The position numbers were made by a program, and so were the translations under genes. From assembly GCA_025617375.2 (NCBI GenBank), contig JAMYGW020000004.1, positions 2,294,001 to 2,358,000 of the forward strand: a stretch of DNA of 64,000 nucleotides, in the 5' to 3' direction. The notes beneath the pieces were generated by a model. It ran no database searches. It was not told where the DNA came from and was given only the letters and a program-made list of their open reading frames with translations. Shown one piece after another: positions 20,789 to 30,581 of the stretch. How positions within the stretch are numbered: the stretch's first letter is position 1; each line of letters starts with the position of its first letter. Source of the DNA: Acarospora socialis (taxonomy: Eukaryota; Ascomycota; Lecanoromycetes; Acarosporales; Acarosporaceae).

Positions 20789-21824
20789 GGAGCTATTGTG
20801 TGGTTGTCCGACAGACCAGTCCGCCAGCCGGCTCAACCAGACACAGCAAGGTGAGCCAACCGCAGGAACGGTAGTCCAGAACCAAGGTGAAGATTGTGAG
20901 TCACCTCTCTTCGTTATTTGTTGTGTATCACACTTGACTGTTCCAGAGAGAAAAGAAATCTGATCTCTCTGTATGTGCGTGTTCAGTCAAGGTCGGATGA
21001 CTAAGATGTGATGGGAGGCTCCGAGGTAGGTAGCACAGGCTGAGCGGGCTTGGCAACGTCTTCGAACTTAGCGATGGAAAATACACTGCCGACGAAGGAA
21101 GGCTTCTTTGCTCCCTGCCCAACCTTACTCGTATTTCCTTGTACCAGTGACTGTACCACACTCCAATCACCGACGAACAGGATGGTCTGTGTCGAAAGTG
21201 AATAATTCATCACTACAAGCAGGTTGGGTGGGTGGTAGGCAATGCAGGGTGATTGAATACACGTAATGCCGGCATTGGAGTCTGCATCCTCACGTTTCAT
21301 TCGTTTTGCGGCTATGGAGTTTACGTATCCTTTCTACTCTACTCGTGTACGTCCTTCCCCGCAAGACGTCTGACCCGGCGGTCAATACATCTGTGTTGTA
21401 AGATCTGGTCGATGACTTGCAGCACTCTCCGATGGCTGGCAGCCTGGCAGGCGTCGTTGCGGATGGCGCCGGGAGCGGGAGTATATTGTAGCTCAAGACG
21501 TAGTAGAAATATTTGAGAGGGTTGGGTTTTGTGCAGACGCACTTAGCCCCAAGGTTCAAGCGGGTGAATGGGATTAAGAATTGATCTAGATTGTATGTTG
21601 CGCAGTTCAGACGTCGTGGCTTCCTCAGTTCATTACTGCCTTGTGATTGGGCAGCTCACGCAGGACATGAGAAAGATAGAGTCGCAAGAAATGGCTCGAA
21701 TATGAACCCGCTAATTTCAAGTTGGCTAGCCAAGGCTAAATACGAGATGGCATGGTCTAAGGGTATAAGACAACATCGTGTCTGACATGAATCCAAGACT
21801 ACATATGTTGATTGTCGGTCCTGC
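20789..21824. other. Intergenic region with unassigned short frames
   Basis: This is the acrB promoter region plus the 3' side of the thioesterase gene. Two overlapping minus-strand open frames at 21001-21300 (about 99 codons, with STQTILFVGDWSVVQSLVQG) and 21290-21559 (with PNPLKYFYYVLSYNILPLP) have somewhat protein-like composition. I could not join them into a credible gene or link them to a family. They may be chance or part of a small unrecognised gene. Confidence 0.25.
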
Positions 21825-22978
21825 TCATGGCGGAGCACTTCCGAGATCTTCTTTGGCATCAGGTCTGTCCCAGCTTGACTCTTCTAAGCTCCTGACCCTA
21901 TCAAGCAATCCTTTGACGCGGTCGCCATTCTCTTTCTTTGCCTGGAGCTGCAACTCGTACGTCTCTCGAAACTTGTCCACCATGAAAGGTCTCAGGGGAG
22001 TCTTCTTCCCTTGTCGATAGTCGTATACCACAATGTCCTCGACGCAGCGTGCCGCCGGTCTCTGGTGCAGCTCAGAAAGGATCACTACATCCAGTATGAA
22101 GGAGTCGGTCGATGATGATGGCAAGGATCTCAGCTTGTGATAAACCGATATGTGATCCGGCCAAGTCATGGGCTACATCAAATGCAAAGCAGCGTTAGAA
22201 GACGGTGTCCCGAAACGGCGGCGGATCACCTACGAATTTGAATTCTGTCTTTATACTGCGGAGGATCAAGCCATCTCCTTTCGGCGTCCATAACTCGCTC
22301 CACTCCCGTTTGTGCGCTGGGTCGATGTGGATCGCGTAATTCTGAGCCCAGTTGATACGGGCTGATTCGGCGTACCGGATGTATGTAACATTGTTCACGT
22401 GGCCTTGATCATGGCATCAGAATAGGCACTGGTACTGGCAATCAGGAGAACAATTTGAGAGTACCCTTTGATAATCGTCACACACGCTCCGCAGCTGGTA
22501 GTGAGGGGTTGGAGAGGGGGTTGGAGTAGGTTATGCTCACCATGGAGTCCTGCACAATTGAGTCCGTCAGTTATACCATTGTTCCATCCAAATTGCTACA
22601 ATCCAACTACCACTTGCGTACCATTTCACCCCACACGACATTGTGCCTATGCAGCCCTCTTCTAGTCTTGCCCGTCAAGAAGCCCTCGCTACCCGCAACA
22701 AGCTCTCTCCAATCTCGTGCTATCTCCCTCAAAATCAAGCCTGCCTCTTCCACCTGTGCCGGTTGCATCCCAAAGGTGACGCATTTTCCTATCCGGCGCT
22801 TTAAGTCTGATAGCCATCGCGAATTCAAGGATGCAGTGGCAGCTTGAGAGTCTGGGGGGTCTGAGGCTTTGGGCGGTGCTGTCGCGAACAATCGAACGGA
22901 CATCGTATCATGATGGGTGGTACTCCGCCCAAGAGATACGACGACAGCGCGTCGCACTACCAAGTGTGGAAATGCCAT
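21825..22978 (-). CDS. Hotdog-fold acyl thioesterase, probably mitochondrial
   Basis: This belongs to the 4-hydroxybenzoyl-CoA-type thioesterase superfamily, which hydrolyses acyl-CoA or acyl-carrier thioesters. Exon 1 (22622-22978) starts at ATG MAFPHLVVRRAVVVSLGR, a basic, hydroxylated leader suggesting mitochondrial import, and ends in HRHNVVWGEM. Exon 3 (22234-22403) carries the hallmark HVNNVTYIRYAESARINWAQ. Exon 4 (21825-22172) begins PMTWPDHISVYHKL and ends in a helical tail. Exon 2 is the weak point. The family consensus DSMGHVNN predicts a 9-nt exon (22541-22549), but its donor is phase 0 and the next exon needs phase 1. A 64-nt version (22486-22549), using donor GTGTGT, keeps frame and gives 312 residues with a short insertion before HVNN. 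Intron 3 (TTC|CCC) is clean. The start is the first ATG in frame. Confidence 0.75.
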
Positions 22979-23223
22979 TGGGACCGCATTCGTTGCACAG
23001 CAGCCCAGGTTGGTGTCGGCAGTCAAGAGATAGGGTTCGGCTCAAAAGCTCCGAAATGCCGAACGGAATTGAACAGCATCCCGCTACGTCAGTGGGGTAA
23101 GTTGCCCATAGACAAAAGCAACCGTCACCAGCTCCTGATCTATCGTCCACCGCGAATGCTTCATGTCGCTCGGCAGTTTCATATCTTAGATCGGAACAAA
23201 TTCCACAGGTTCAATCGTGAACA

Positions 23224-23695
23224 ATGGCACAAAACCCGGTTTTGCGGCAACAGGTCATCAATATCTATAAAGGTATGGCTGTCTCTGTTATGGGATCCCT
23301 CCCTCCACCTTTAGGCATTGACTCACGAAATACCAACATCTGGGCACGCAGATCTTCTTAATCTCGGTCGAGAATATCCATTAGGCTATCAATACTTCCG
23401 AACGCGTCTTTACAAGGCGTTTGCAAGCCAAGCGTCCATCGAAGACGAAGAAGCGATCAAGAAGGGCATTGAAAGGGCAGAGTTCGTCAAGAAAGGTATG
23501 GTCATTGAATCATAGACATTCCATCATGTGTTGTCAGTCTCTCATGATATGCTATTCCGCAGAAGTCGAAGCATTGTAGGTAGACCTCTTCAGCCGTATC
23601 TTCCAGAACGCCAGCAGATCACCGACCAACTGGGGGTATCTAGATACTATCTGAAACGCTACCGTGCCCTTCGCCAGCGCTACGAGAAAACATGA
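23224..23695 (+). CDS. LYR-motif protein, LYRM5/ETFRF1 type
   Basis: This small mitochondrial matrix LYR protein has 85 residues. LYRM5 (ETFRF1) in animals binds and deflavinates electron transfer flavoprotein. LYR proteins in general bind acyl carrier protein and act in assembly. Exons are 23224-23272, 23352-23495, 23563-23575 and 23644-23695. The protein begins [20 protein letters not shown] and continues [20 protein letters not shown]. The end is [21 protein letters not shown]. The order of YK[13 protein letters not shown], RLHKAF-like and KKEIEAL-like blocks matches the family well. The third exon is just 13 nt, but phases 1, 1 and 2 are kept and all introns have GT and AG. It sits divergently from the thioesterase gene, with about 245 bp between starts, and its 3' end is 77 bp from the methyltransferase stop. 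Confidence 0.9.
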
Positions 23696-23772
23696 GAAAC
23701 ACCAAACGCAGTCCAGACTTCGGGTAAAGGCGAAGGATACTCCGTAAAACACTGCAGCTTTCGAGAGATACA

Positions 23773-25011
23773 TTATTGTTTCTGGCCCCACCATGCTCCA
23801 ACCTCCAAACATTCTCCGCTGGCGGTGCCCTTTTGTTCAAGCAAATCAGTCGTCATGCCTGCCCACCATCGGTCCCACTCATCCTGCTTCTTGCCACTGG
23901 CCTCCTTTAGCATGGGTTCCAAGCTCTCGATCATTTGAATAACGGTTAATAATGCCGTCCGCCGCAGCGCAGCTTGGTTGGCATTCAAATCGTGCCGTCC
24001 CAGCTGCTTCCCATCGTCCTGTGTGGGCATTCTTGATTCAGTCGTACTCAAGCGTCGACGTCCCGGCTTCTTGACATCCAAAGGACGACCTCCGATCCCT
24101 TCGCGCTCCCATCGTATCTCTCCGAAAGGTATCGCAATCCTCCGACTACCAATACCACTGAGAGTTTCAGCCTCTCCTGAGAAAACGAGCCCAACTAGCG
24201 CGCAAGGCACAGCCGTCAATTTTCGCTTGTCAAGGGCTTTCTCGACCCACATGTTATAATCTTGCAAATAAGAGTTCTGGGCAACGGTGAAGGGTGTACC
24301 CGGCGCAGTGGTGTAGGTGGCTGTGAGTTCCGCTTGCTCCAGGTCCTCATCGGCAACGCTGAATGCTACTGGTGGATGAGGAAGAAGCGTTCTGATCGTG
24401 TAGTCCGAATCCCACACCTCTAGAGCTCCACCAGGCTTCAACAACCGCAAAGGCTCACTGAGCGGATCGACCTTCAGCCCTACCGTCGCCGCCCAGAAAC
24501 CAGTATCCTTCACGAATACCAAATCGAACTCTTCATCTGGGAACGGGAGTGGTGACTTCCGAAGGTCATGCTGTACGAAGCGCCAATCCATACCACGCTC
24601 GCTCAAATTGGGCGCGAGCGGTGCGATATCCAAGCCTGTGAAGGAGACATTTGGGACACCACAATGCACCAGATAGTCGTGACAGGCAGACGACCATAGT
24701 GCCGAACCGCAAGCGATCTCCAATACCTTCTTCGGGGGTCTATCTTCCAGGAGGGGCGAGCAGAAGGGTTTGCCGAACACCTGCATTAGTATGAGTGTTC
24801 GCAGGGTTTGGCGGTGCAGTTCCGGCAGATCCACAGGGAGAGGGTACGGAAGGGTGGGATCGCGCAGATAGCGGCGGCCGTGCCTCATGACGAACGGGTT
24901 CGTTATATAGTCGGTTGAGCCATGAACGACTGGACCGCTCGGGGACGAATTGGAAGATGAAGACCCCTCTTTGGCGGCCACAGATTTTTCAAGAATCGCT
25001 GACTGTGACAT
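23773..25011 (-). CDS. SAM-dependent methyltransferase domain protein
   Basis: The intronless 412-residue protein has a class I methyltransferase fold. After a Ser-rich N-terminus come HGRRYLRDPTLPYPLPVDLP and the SAM-binding motif I KKVLEIACGSALWSSACHDY. Then come an acidic second strand (FTGLDIAPLAP), motif FPDEEFDLVFVKD and the post-II segment LRLLKPGGALEVWDSDYTIR. It ends in a helical region near EASGKKQDEWDRWWAGMTTD. Similar single-domain proteins of unknown substrate are widespread in filamentous fungi. Nothing in the sequence indicates the substrate. The ATG at 25011 opens the frame (MSQSAILEKSVAAKEG). It is divergent to CCR4 across 1.65 kb. Confidence 0.8.
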   Translation of the reverse strand: MSQSAILEKSVAAKEGSSSSNSSPSGPVVHGSTDYITNPFVMRHGRRYLRDPTLPYPLPVDLPELHRQTLRTLILMQVFGKPFCSPLLEDRPPKKVLEIACGSALWSSACHDYLVHCGVPNVSFTGLDIAPLAPNLSERGMDWRFVQHDLRKSPLPFPDEEFDLVFVKDTGFWAATVGLKVDPLSEPLRLLKPGGALEVWDSDYTIRTLLPHPPVAFSVADEDLEQAELTATYTTAPGTPFTVAQNSYLQDYNMWVEKALDKRKLTAVPCALVGLVFSGEAETLSGIGSRRIAIPFGEIRWEREGIGGRPLDVKKPGRRRLSTTESRMPTQDDGKQLGRHDLNANQAALRRTALLTVIQMIESLEPMLKEASGKKQDEWDRWWAGMTTDLLEQKGTASGECLEVGAWWGQKQ

Positions 25012-26661
25012 CGAATATTCCGGTAGATCGGGAAGTCGTGTTGGTCTACCTAGACTGATTTAGATGCGATGATGCATGGACAGTAGAGTCCAGCTACTGC
25101 CAATGCCATCGAGCTGGACGAGACTCTGATGGGTGAAGCTGATAAGGGTTGAGGATTGAAAAGGTCTGGGTCCCTCGATAGGCGGATGCATTATCGATAA
25201 TTGTGGGCTGCGTCTCTTTCGTCCAAGTCCAGGGTCTAGCTAGCAGTAGGTGTTCGGTCCGCTAGTCTTCCTAATGATTTGAGATTATCAAAGATTGCGG
25301 TAAAAAGTCTGTGACCGGGACTTTCGGGCTCTATCGTCGGTAGAAGCAGGTCTTCCAATGAAAGCAGAGGAACGGTCCTTCGTGCAGTAGTATTAGTCAA
25401 GAGTGCAGAAGTCATACCTCTTTAGGTAGTTAGAGCGACTCTTGTGGGTTCTAAAGTCATGTTACATCGGTATCAGATGGCCGTACTCGAGGTCATCGAA
25501 GAAGTAAATGCCAGGCTAGGTTACAGGTTAATTTAATGCTATCCGCCTAGACGTCTAGCCCTTGTCATGGTACCTACCTGTACCTGATCAACAACCTCTA
25601 TCGGATAAGCCGATCACCAAGCAATGTAATGCTGATATTGCTTTCCATAAACATGAATCGTCTCAAGCTCAGAAGTGATCATAGAGAGTGTCTAGAATAT
25701 TTCCCACACAAGTAGCCGCCCTTTCAGACTGTCAGGTAAACTACACTGTCTTAACTGCGTCACTAGGGCTATGTTTAAAGACACTCCTCTAATCTCTGCA
25801 CAGGAATCCGTAACTTGGAGCATTCAGCCTGTATACTTTCCATAGTCAATGCACCTGTTTTGGAAACTCGGGATGTGCCTCTACGCCTAAGGCAAGATAT
25901 GCCGAGGTGCAACTGGTGGACCCACCATGATGAGTAAGTGCTTACCTGATGAGCTTTGACGCTGGAAGTCACGTGAACTAAGCGATCCTTGCACCTTGTA
26001 GCCGCAACACCAAGCCAAGGGCAGTTGACGAGATCCGATGTGTTGTTGGAGACACACGCGTTGACAATCGCAAATAACTTCACTAAACAAATTCTGCACC
26101 AAGACAACTCGCCCGCAGTCTTCTCACCCATCCTGAAACTCTCTATAAGGCATTTACTCTCTCTGTCTGCTTGTCAAGTGTCAGTCACTCGCAGTAACCC
26201 GTCCACGTCGCCCTGCTGTTCTTCGCCATTGTGAATGATCAAAGGTGGGTATGCTGATAATGCCAACAGTGATCGGCTCGCATCCATACGAACACTACAT
26301 CGCCTCGACGATCTGGCCAATTCCCAAGCCTAGGCGAGAAAGCGCCAGCAAGGAACGATACAACCTACAGAAGCGCTGGGATCAGTTGCTAAACGTCCAG
26401 TGCTTTCCGGTTGGGCAGTCAGCAGGACAACATATCTGAAGAGGTGTGCGGTGCTGCACTGACGCTTCTTTAACTTGCGCAGGCAGTTCACGGCTACCTA
26501 CATGAGAGGCAGTGACTGGCAGGTCCATGTTGAAAAAACGTCGACTACGGAAACGACTTCTTCATTCCCACACCCACCACAAATACACGTCACGCAACAT
26601 TGGGAGTCGGACATAACAGGCCCTCATACAAGTTCGCTCGCTGTCCCAGCTTTGTCATTAG
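25012..26661. other. Long divergent intergenic region
   Basis: These 1.65 kb separate the starts of the methyltransferase gene (minus) and CCR4 (plus). Open frames are short and lack coding character. The last 150 bp are rich in CA and CT, consistent with a CCR4 leader. Regulators such as CCR4 often have long leaders, and the proximal part probably is one. No repeat or RNA gene was found. Confidence 0.35.
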
Positions 26662-29036
26662 ATGGCAGATGGTCCTTACCGGTTCCAGCAGCCTGGAGCC
26701 GGGCAATACTATTACCCTCAGCACAATCAACAGCATCACCACGCAAGACATCTTCCCCGAAATCAGTCGCCTGGAAACAGTGGCCGGGCAGGCTACAGTA
26801 ACGACACACCCTCCCCGTCTCGTTCGCCCGTCTCACAATCAGCTTCGCATATTCCATTCGGGATGTACAACCAAGGCCACCAGCAGGGGCAGCATATGAT
26901 GATGAATGGTGGGCCGAGTCATCAGCGGTATAATATGCAGATGAACCTTGCGCAAAAGTACCAGCATCAGACTCATCAACAGCATCATGGCCAGCAACAT
27001 CACCAACAACAACAGACTCAGGGAGGACATGGCGGACACGGCAATAACATTGGTCACCAACACACCTTTTCCTCCGGTGCTCTGTCGAGTACTACTCCTC
27101 ACTTCACTCCGAGTCATTTGCAAAACGGCACATCAAACCACGCACTCGGTAACCTGAATGAGCCGATCAGCGAACACTGGCAGCAGCAACTACAACTTGT
27201 ACAAGAGTCAAGACAAGCGAGTTCTCCGCATTACTATGCTCGGACCCTTGCACAGACCAACAAAGCCGTATCGCAGAGTATGTCGAGCGCTCAGCCGGAC
27301 GGAGAAAAGGAGGAGAGGAATCGGCCTACTACGAGCAATGAGTCACGGCGGCAGCAGTGGATGGCGTTGGACTTTGGTGGACAGGGCCTTCGATCCATAT
27401 CGGATGCGCTTTTCAATTATCAGTTCCTTGACAAACTCTATTTCAATCACAACAAGTTGGTTCACCTACCTGCGGCCATTGGACGGTTGAGAAATTTGAC
27501 GCACCTGGATCTATCGAATAATCAGCTGAGCGAGTTGCCCCCGGAAATAGGGATGTTAGTCAATCTAAAAACTCTCTATCTTTTCGACAACAATCTGCAC
27601 TCACTGCCGTGTGAGATGGGGTTTTTGTACCACCTAGAGACGCTGGGCATTGAAGGCAACCCGCTGGAGGAGGAATCGAAATCGGAAGTTATGCAGAACG
27701 GTACGAAAGCGCTCATAACTCGATTGAGAGAAAATCTTCCGAGTAAGTACAGCATTTACATTCTCTGACCTCCGTGATCTCCAGGGTGGGGCTACAGGGC
27801 TAACTGGACACAGTACACCCGCCGCCGTCTCAGCGCGATTGGGTCGTTTTGGACGATACTCCGGCGCCTTCGTCAGGTCCACCGCCCGAGAAGTTTTCTG
27901 TTCTCACTTACAACATTCTCTGCGACAGAGCGGCGACACAAGCTCAATATGGTTACACGCCGTCACAAGCGTTGTCGTGGGATTATCGAAAAGACCTGAT
28001 CCTGCAGGAAATCCGAGAACTAAATGCAGATATTGTATGTTTACAAGAAGTTGACATGGACAGCTTCAATGAATATTTCAGGGCACAACTAGCGTACAAT
28101 GACTACAAGGGGGTATTCTGGCCAAAGCCGAGGGCTCGAACGATGCCGGAGAAGGAGGCGAAACAGGTCGACGGATGTGCGACTTTCTTCAAAGGCAGCA
28201 AATACGTCCTGCTGGACAAGCAAATCATCGACCTCGCCAACACGGCCATCAACCGGCCCGACATGAAAGGCGAACACGACATCTTCAACCGGGTCATGCC
28301 AAGGGACAACATCGCCGTCGTGACCTTCTTCGAAAACCGCGTGACCGGGTCGAGGTGCATCATCCTCAACACGCACATCTACTGGGACCCCGTGTACCGA
28401 GACGTCAAGCTCGTCCAGGTCGCCATCATGATGGAGCAGCTCACGAAGCTCGCCGACCGCTATGCGCGCTTCCCCGCATGCACCGACAAAGTCGCCCTCC
28501 GCCTTTCGGACCACGACAACGGCGACTCCAACTCCACCTCACCCGTCGAACCGCCCCCCGAACCCGGCCCCTCCCTCGAATACTCCACCGGCCCACAAAT
28601 CCCGCTCATCGTCTGCGGCGACTTCAATTCGACCGCCGGCTCCGGCGTCTACGACCTTCTCGCGCACGGCACCCTCGCCCACACGCACGCCGACCTCGGC
28701 AACCACAAGTACGGCAACTTCACGCGCGACGGCATGGCCCATCCCTTCAGCCTCAAGTCGTCGTACGGCAACATTGGCGAACTCACCTTCACCAACTACA
28801 CGCCCGGCTTCACTGACGTCGTCGACTATATCTGGTACTCGACCAACTCGCTGCAGGTCACCGGTCTCCTGGGCGAGGTCGACAAGGAGTACCTCCAGCG
28901 CGTACCGGGTTTTCCGAATTATCATTTCCCGAGTGATCATTTGGCGCTACTGGCGGAGTTCTTGGTTAAGAAGCAGAAGGAGCGGAAGGTCGTCGAGGCG
29001 GATTTTGGGCCGCAGCGAGAAAGGGATGGTCGGTGA
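26662..29036 (+). CDS. CCR4: CCR4-NOT complex poly(A) deadenylase CCR4
   Basis: This is the exonuclease subunit of CCR4-NOT that shortens mRNA poly(A) tails in the cytoplasm. Exons 26662-27742 and 27814-29036 give 767 residues. The N-terminal 200 residues are Gln/His-rich (QQHHGQQHHQQQQTQGGHGG) as in other fungal Ccr4 proteins. Leucine-rich repeats follow at about 230-345 (LRNLTHLDLSNNQLSELPPE) and bind the Caf1 subunit. The EEP nuclease domain (about 385-755) has the metal and catalytic motifs KFSVLTYNILCD, VCLQEVD, LNTHIYWDP, LIVCGDFNS, DVVDYIWYS and FPSDHLALLAEF. The intron is phase 1 with donor GTAAGT and joins NLP|IHPPPSQRDWVVLDD. Codon use shifts to C-ending codons in the second half of the nuclease domain. 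Confidence 0.96.
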
Positions 29037-30581
29037 ATGGGAACCATTCATGCTTTTTACACTCTCGTTATCTCCGCGCTCGATTGATTCCCTGACACCC
29101 CGTTCGTCCCGTCTGTCTATCTACTCGTCGATGTCGGCATCGGTGAAAGGAAAAACACTTACGTCCTTGGCGCTATTCCTATCCCCCACTCTTCCTCCCA
29201 CCTCCCCACACCTCACTTTTTCCTCGTCTACTCTCATCTGTCGTGGCCGGTGTTTCGGGGAATGCGGTCTCTAGTCTTCGATAGTCTTACCACGAATGCT
29301 ACTTTTGGAACGCCGGGGGATTCTCTTATCTTACATGTTCCCGTTTTTCTTGACAGCATCGTCTTCTTTCTTCCGGTGTCGTTCGGTAGATAGTTCTCAC
29401 GGGGTTTTCGTCTTAGTCTACCGCGAGAGCCTGGGATAGGGCGAGGGCGAGGGCGAGATCAAGGGAGATGGGGATAGAAATACAAAGTACCCCTACCCGA
29501 ACCAAATTTACCTGTTCGTGTCCTTAGTTGTGGTTATGGGAATGGTGCGTGCTTGGTGTTGATTGATTCCATGGAGGGGTAATGAACGTTCTGGGTGTCG
29601 TAGAATACATGTGAAGTAGACGCTGGACAATAGATAAGGAGGGCTCTGCTGTGCTGTGCTGCAGACCTCCCCCTCCTGGCTTCCGTCTTCCTTCCCCTTT
29701 CTCCTTCGGCTCCCGTTCCTGCGTGGAAAGAGTGCGGGTGTAGATCATATACTAACGCATGTGTCAATTGGCCCCTTTGCATTTGTAGTGTCGTTGGTTT
29801 GGGGGTGTATCGGCCTGTCGGACTGTTAGGTTGGTAGGTGGGCGGTAGGTGGGGTAGGTGTGCGCTGTGAGGGATTTGTTGGGGTGGTATGTACAGACAC
29901 ATTTGAGCAAGTAAGTAACTTAGGTTGCGTACAGACTCTCGGAAAGGTGAGGGGGTTTTAGAGCGCTGATAGGGTTAGGGCCAATGTGATGGGTATTGTA
30001 GAAGGGATCTGGGAGTGGGCGGAGGGGGGATGGTCATGTTCTGGGGCTATACACGGGGGTGGTGAGGTGTTTAGTGTAAGGTGATATGGGCGCTTGCATG
30101 GTTCGTTGGTGGTCTGGACATTGTTCATATAGATCGATACATCCATCGGGCTTGAGAGTAGATCCTGAAGATTCCTGCACTGACGCCATCTTTCTAGAGG
30201 CACCTCATCATTTGTTTAAGTAGAAGTATGGCTGGACTGCGGATGGGTTCGTCCTTTGACGCAGCATTGGGAGAAGGGTTGGTCGGAGTGGCATACTGAG
30301 ACTGTGGCATCTAGGGCCTTCGTAGGTTGAGACACTCTGCCTTCCCACACTGATTTCTTATCATGGGTGTGCTCTGCTGCAAGGATGTCGGCTCCCGAAT
30401 CATTGAGCGTCTCAACAGCTAGGTTGTGCAATCTGCGGTTTGTCTGTGATAGTACTGACTTTCGACGGTTAGCTTGTGTCTCACTGGAGGACACACTGGT
30501 CATCATCAGCATCACATCCGGCTCAAACCGAGGTTAAGGATATACATACCAACGTGTCAATCGTCCTTCGTGTACCGAGTT
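29037..30581. other. Convergent intergenic region
   Basis: This 1.5 kb holds the 3' ends of CCR4 (plus) and the orphan gene (minus). A short GGGCGA repeat (three copies near 29437-29456) and GT-rich stretches are present. Open frames are small and non-coding in character. Confidence 0.4.

Noticed and set aside
21001-21559. Possible small minus-strand gene between acrB and the thioesterase
   Set aside because: Two short frames look mildly coding but could not be joined with credible splice sites or matched to a family. They are mentioned only in the intergenic entry.
28175-29274. Long alternative-frame plus-strand frames over the CCR4 nuclease domain
   Set aside because: The real frame carries all EEP motifs. 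The alternative translations are Arg/Pro/Ser-rich by-products of C-ending codons.
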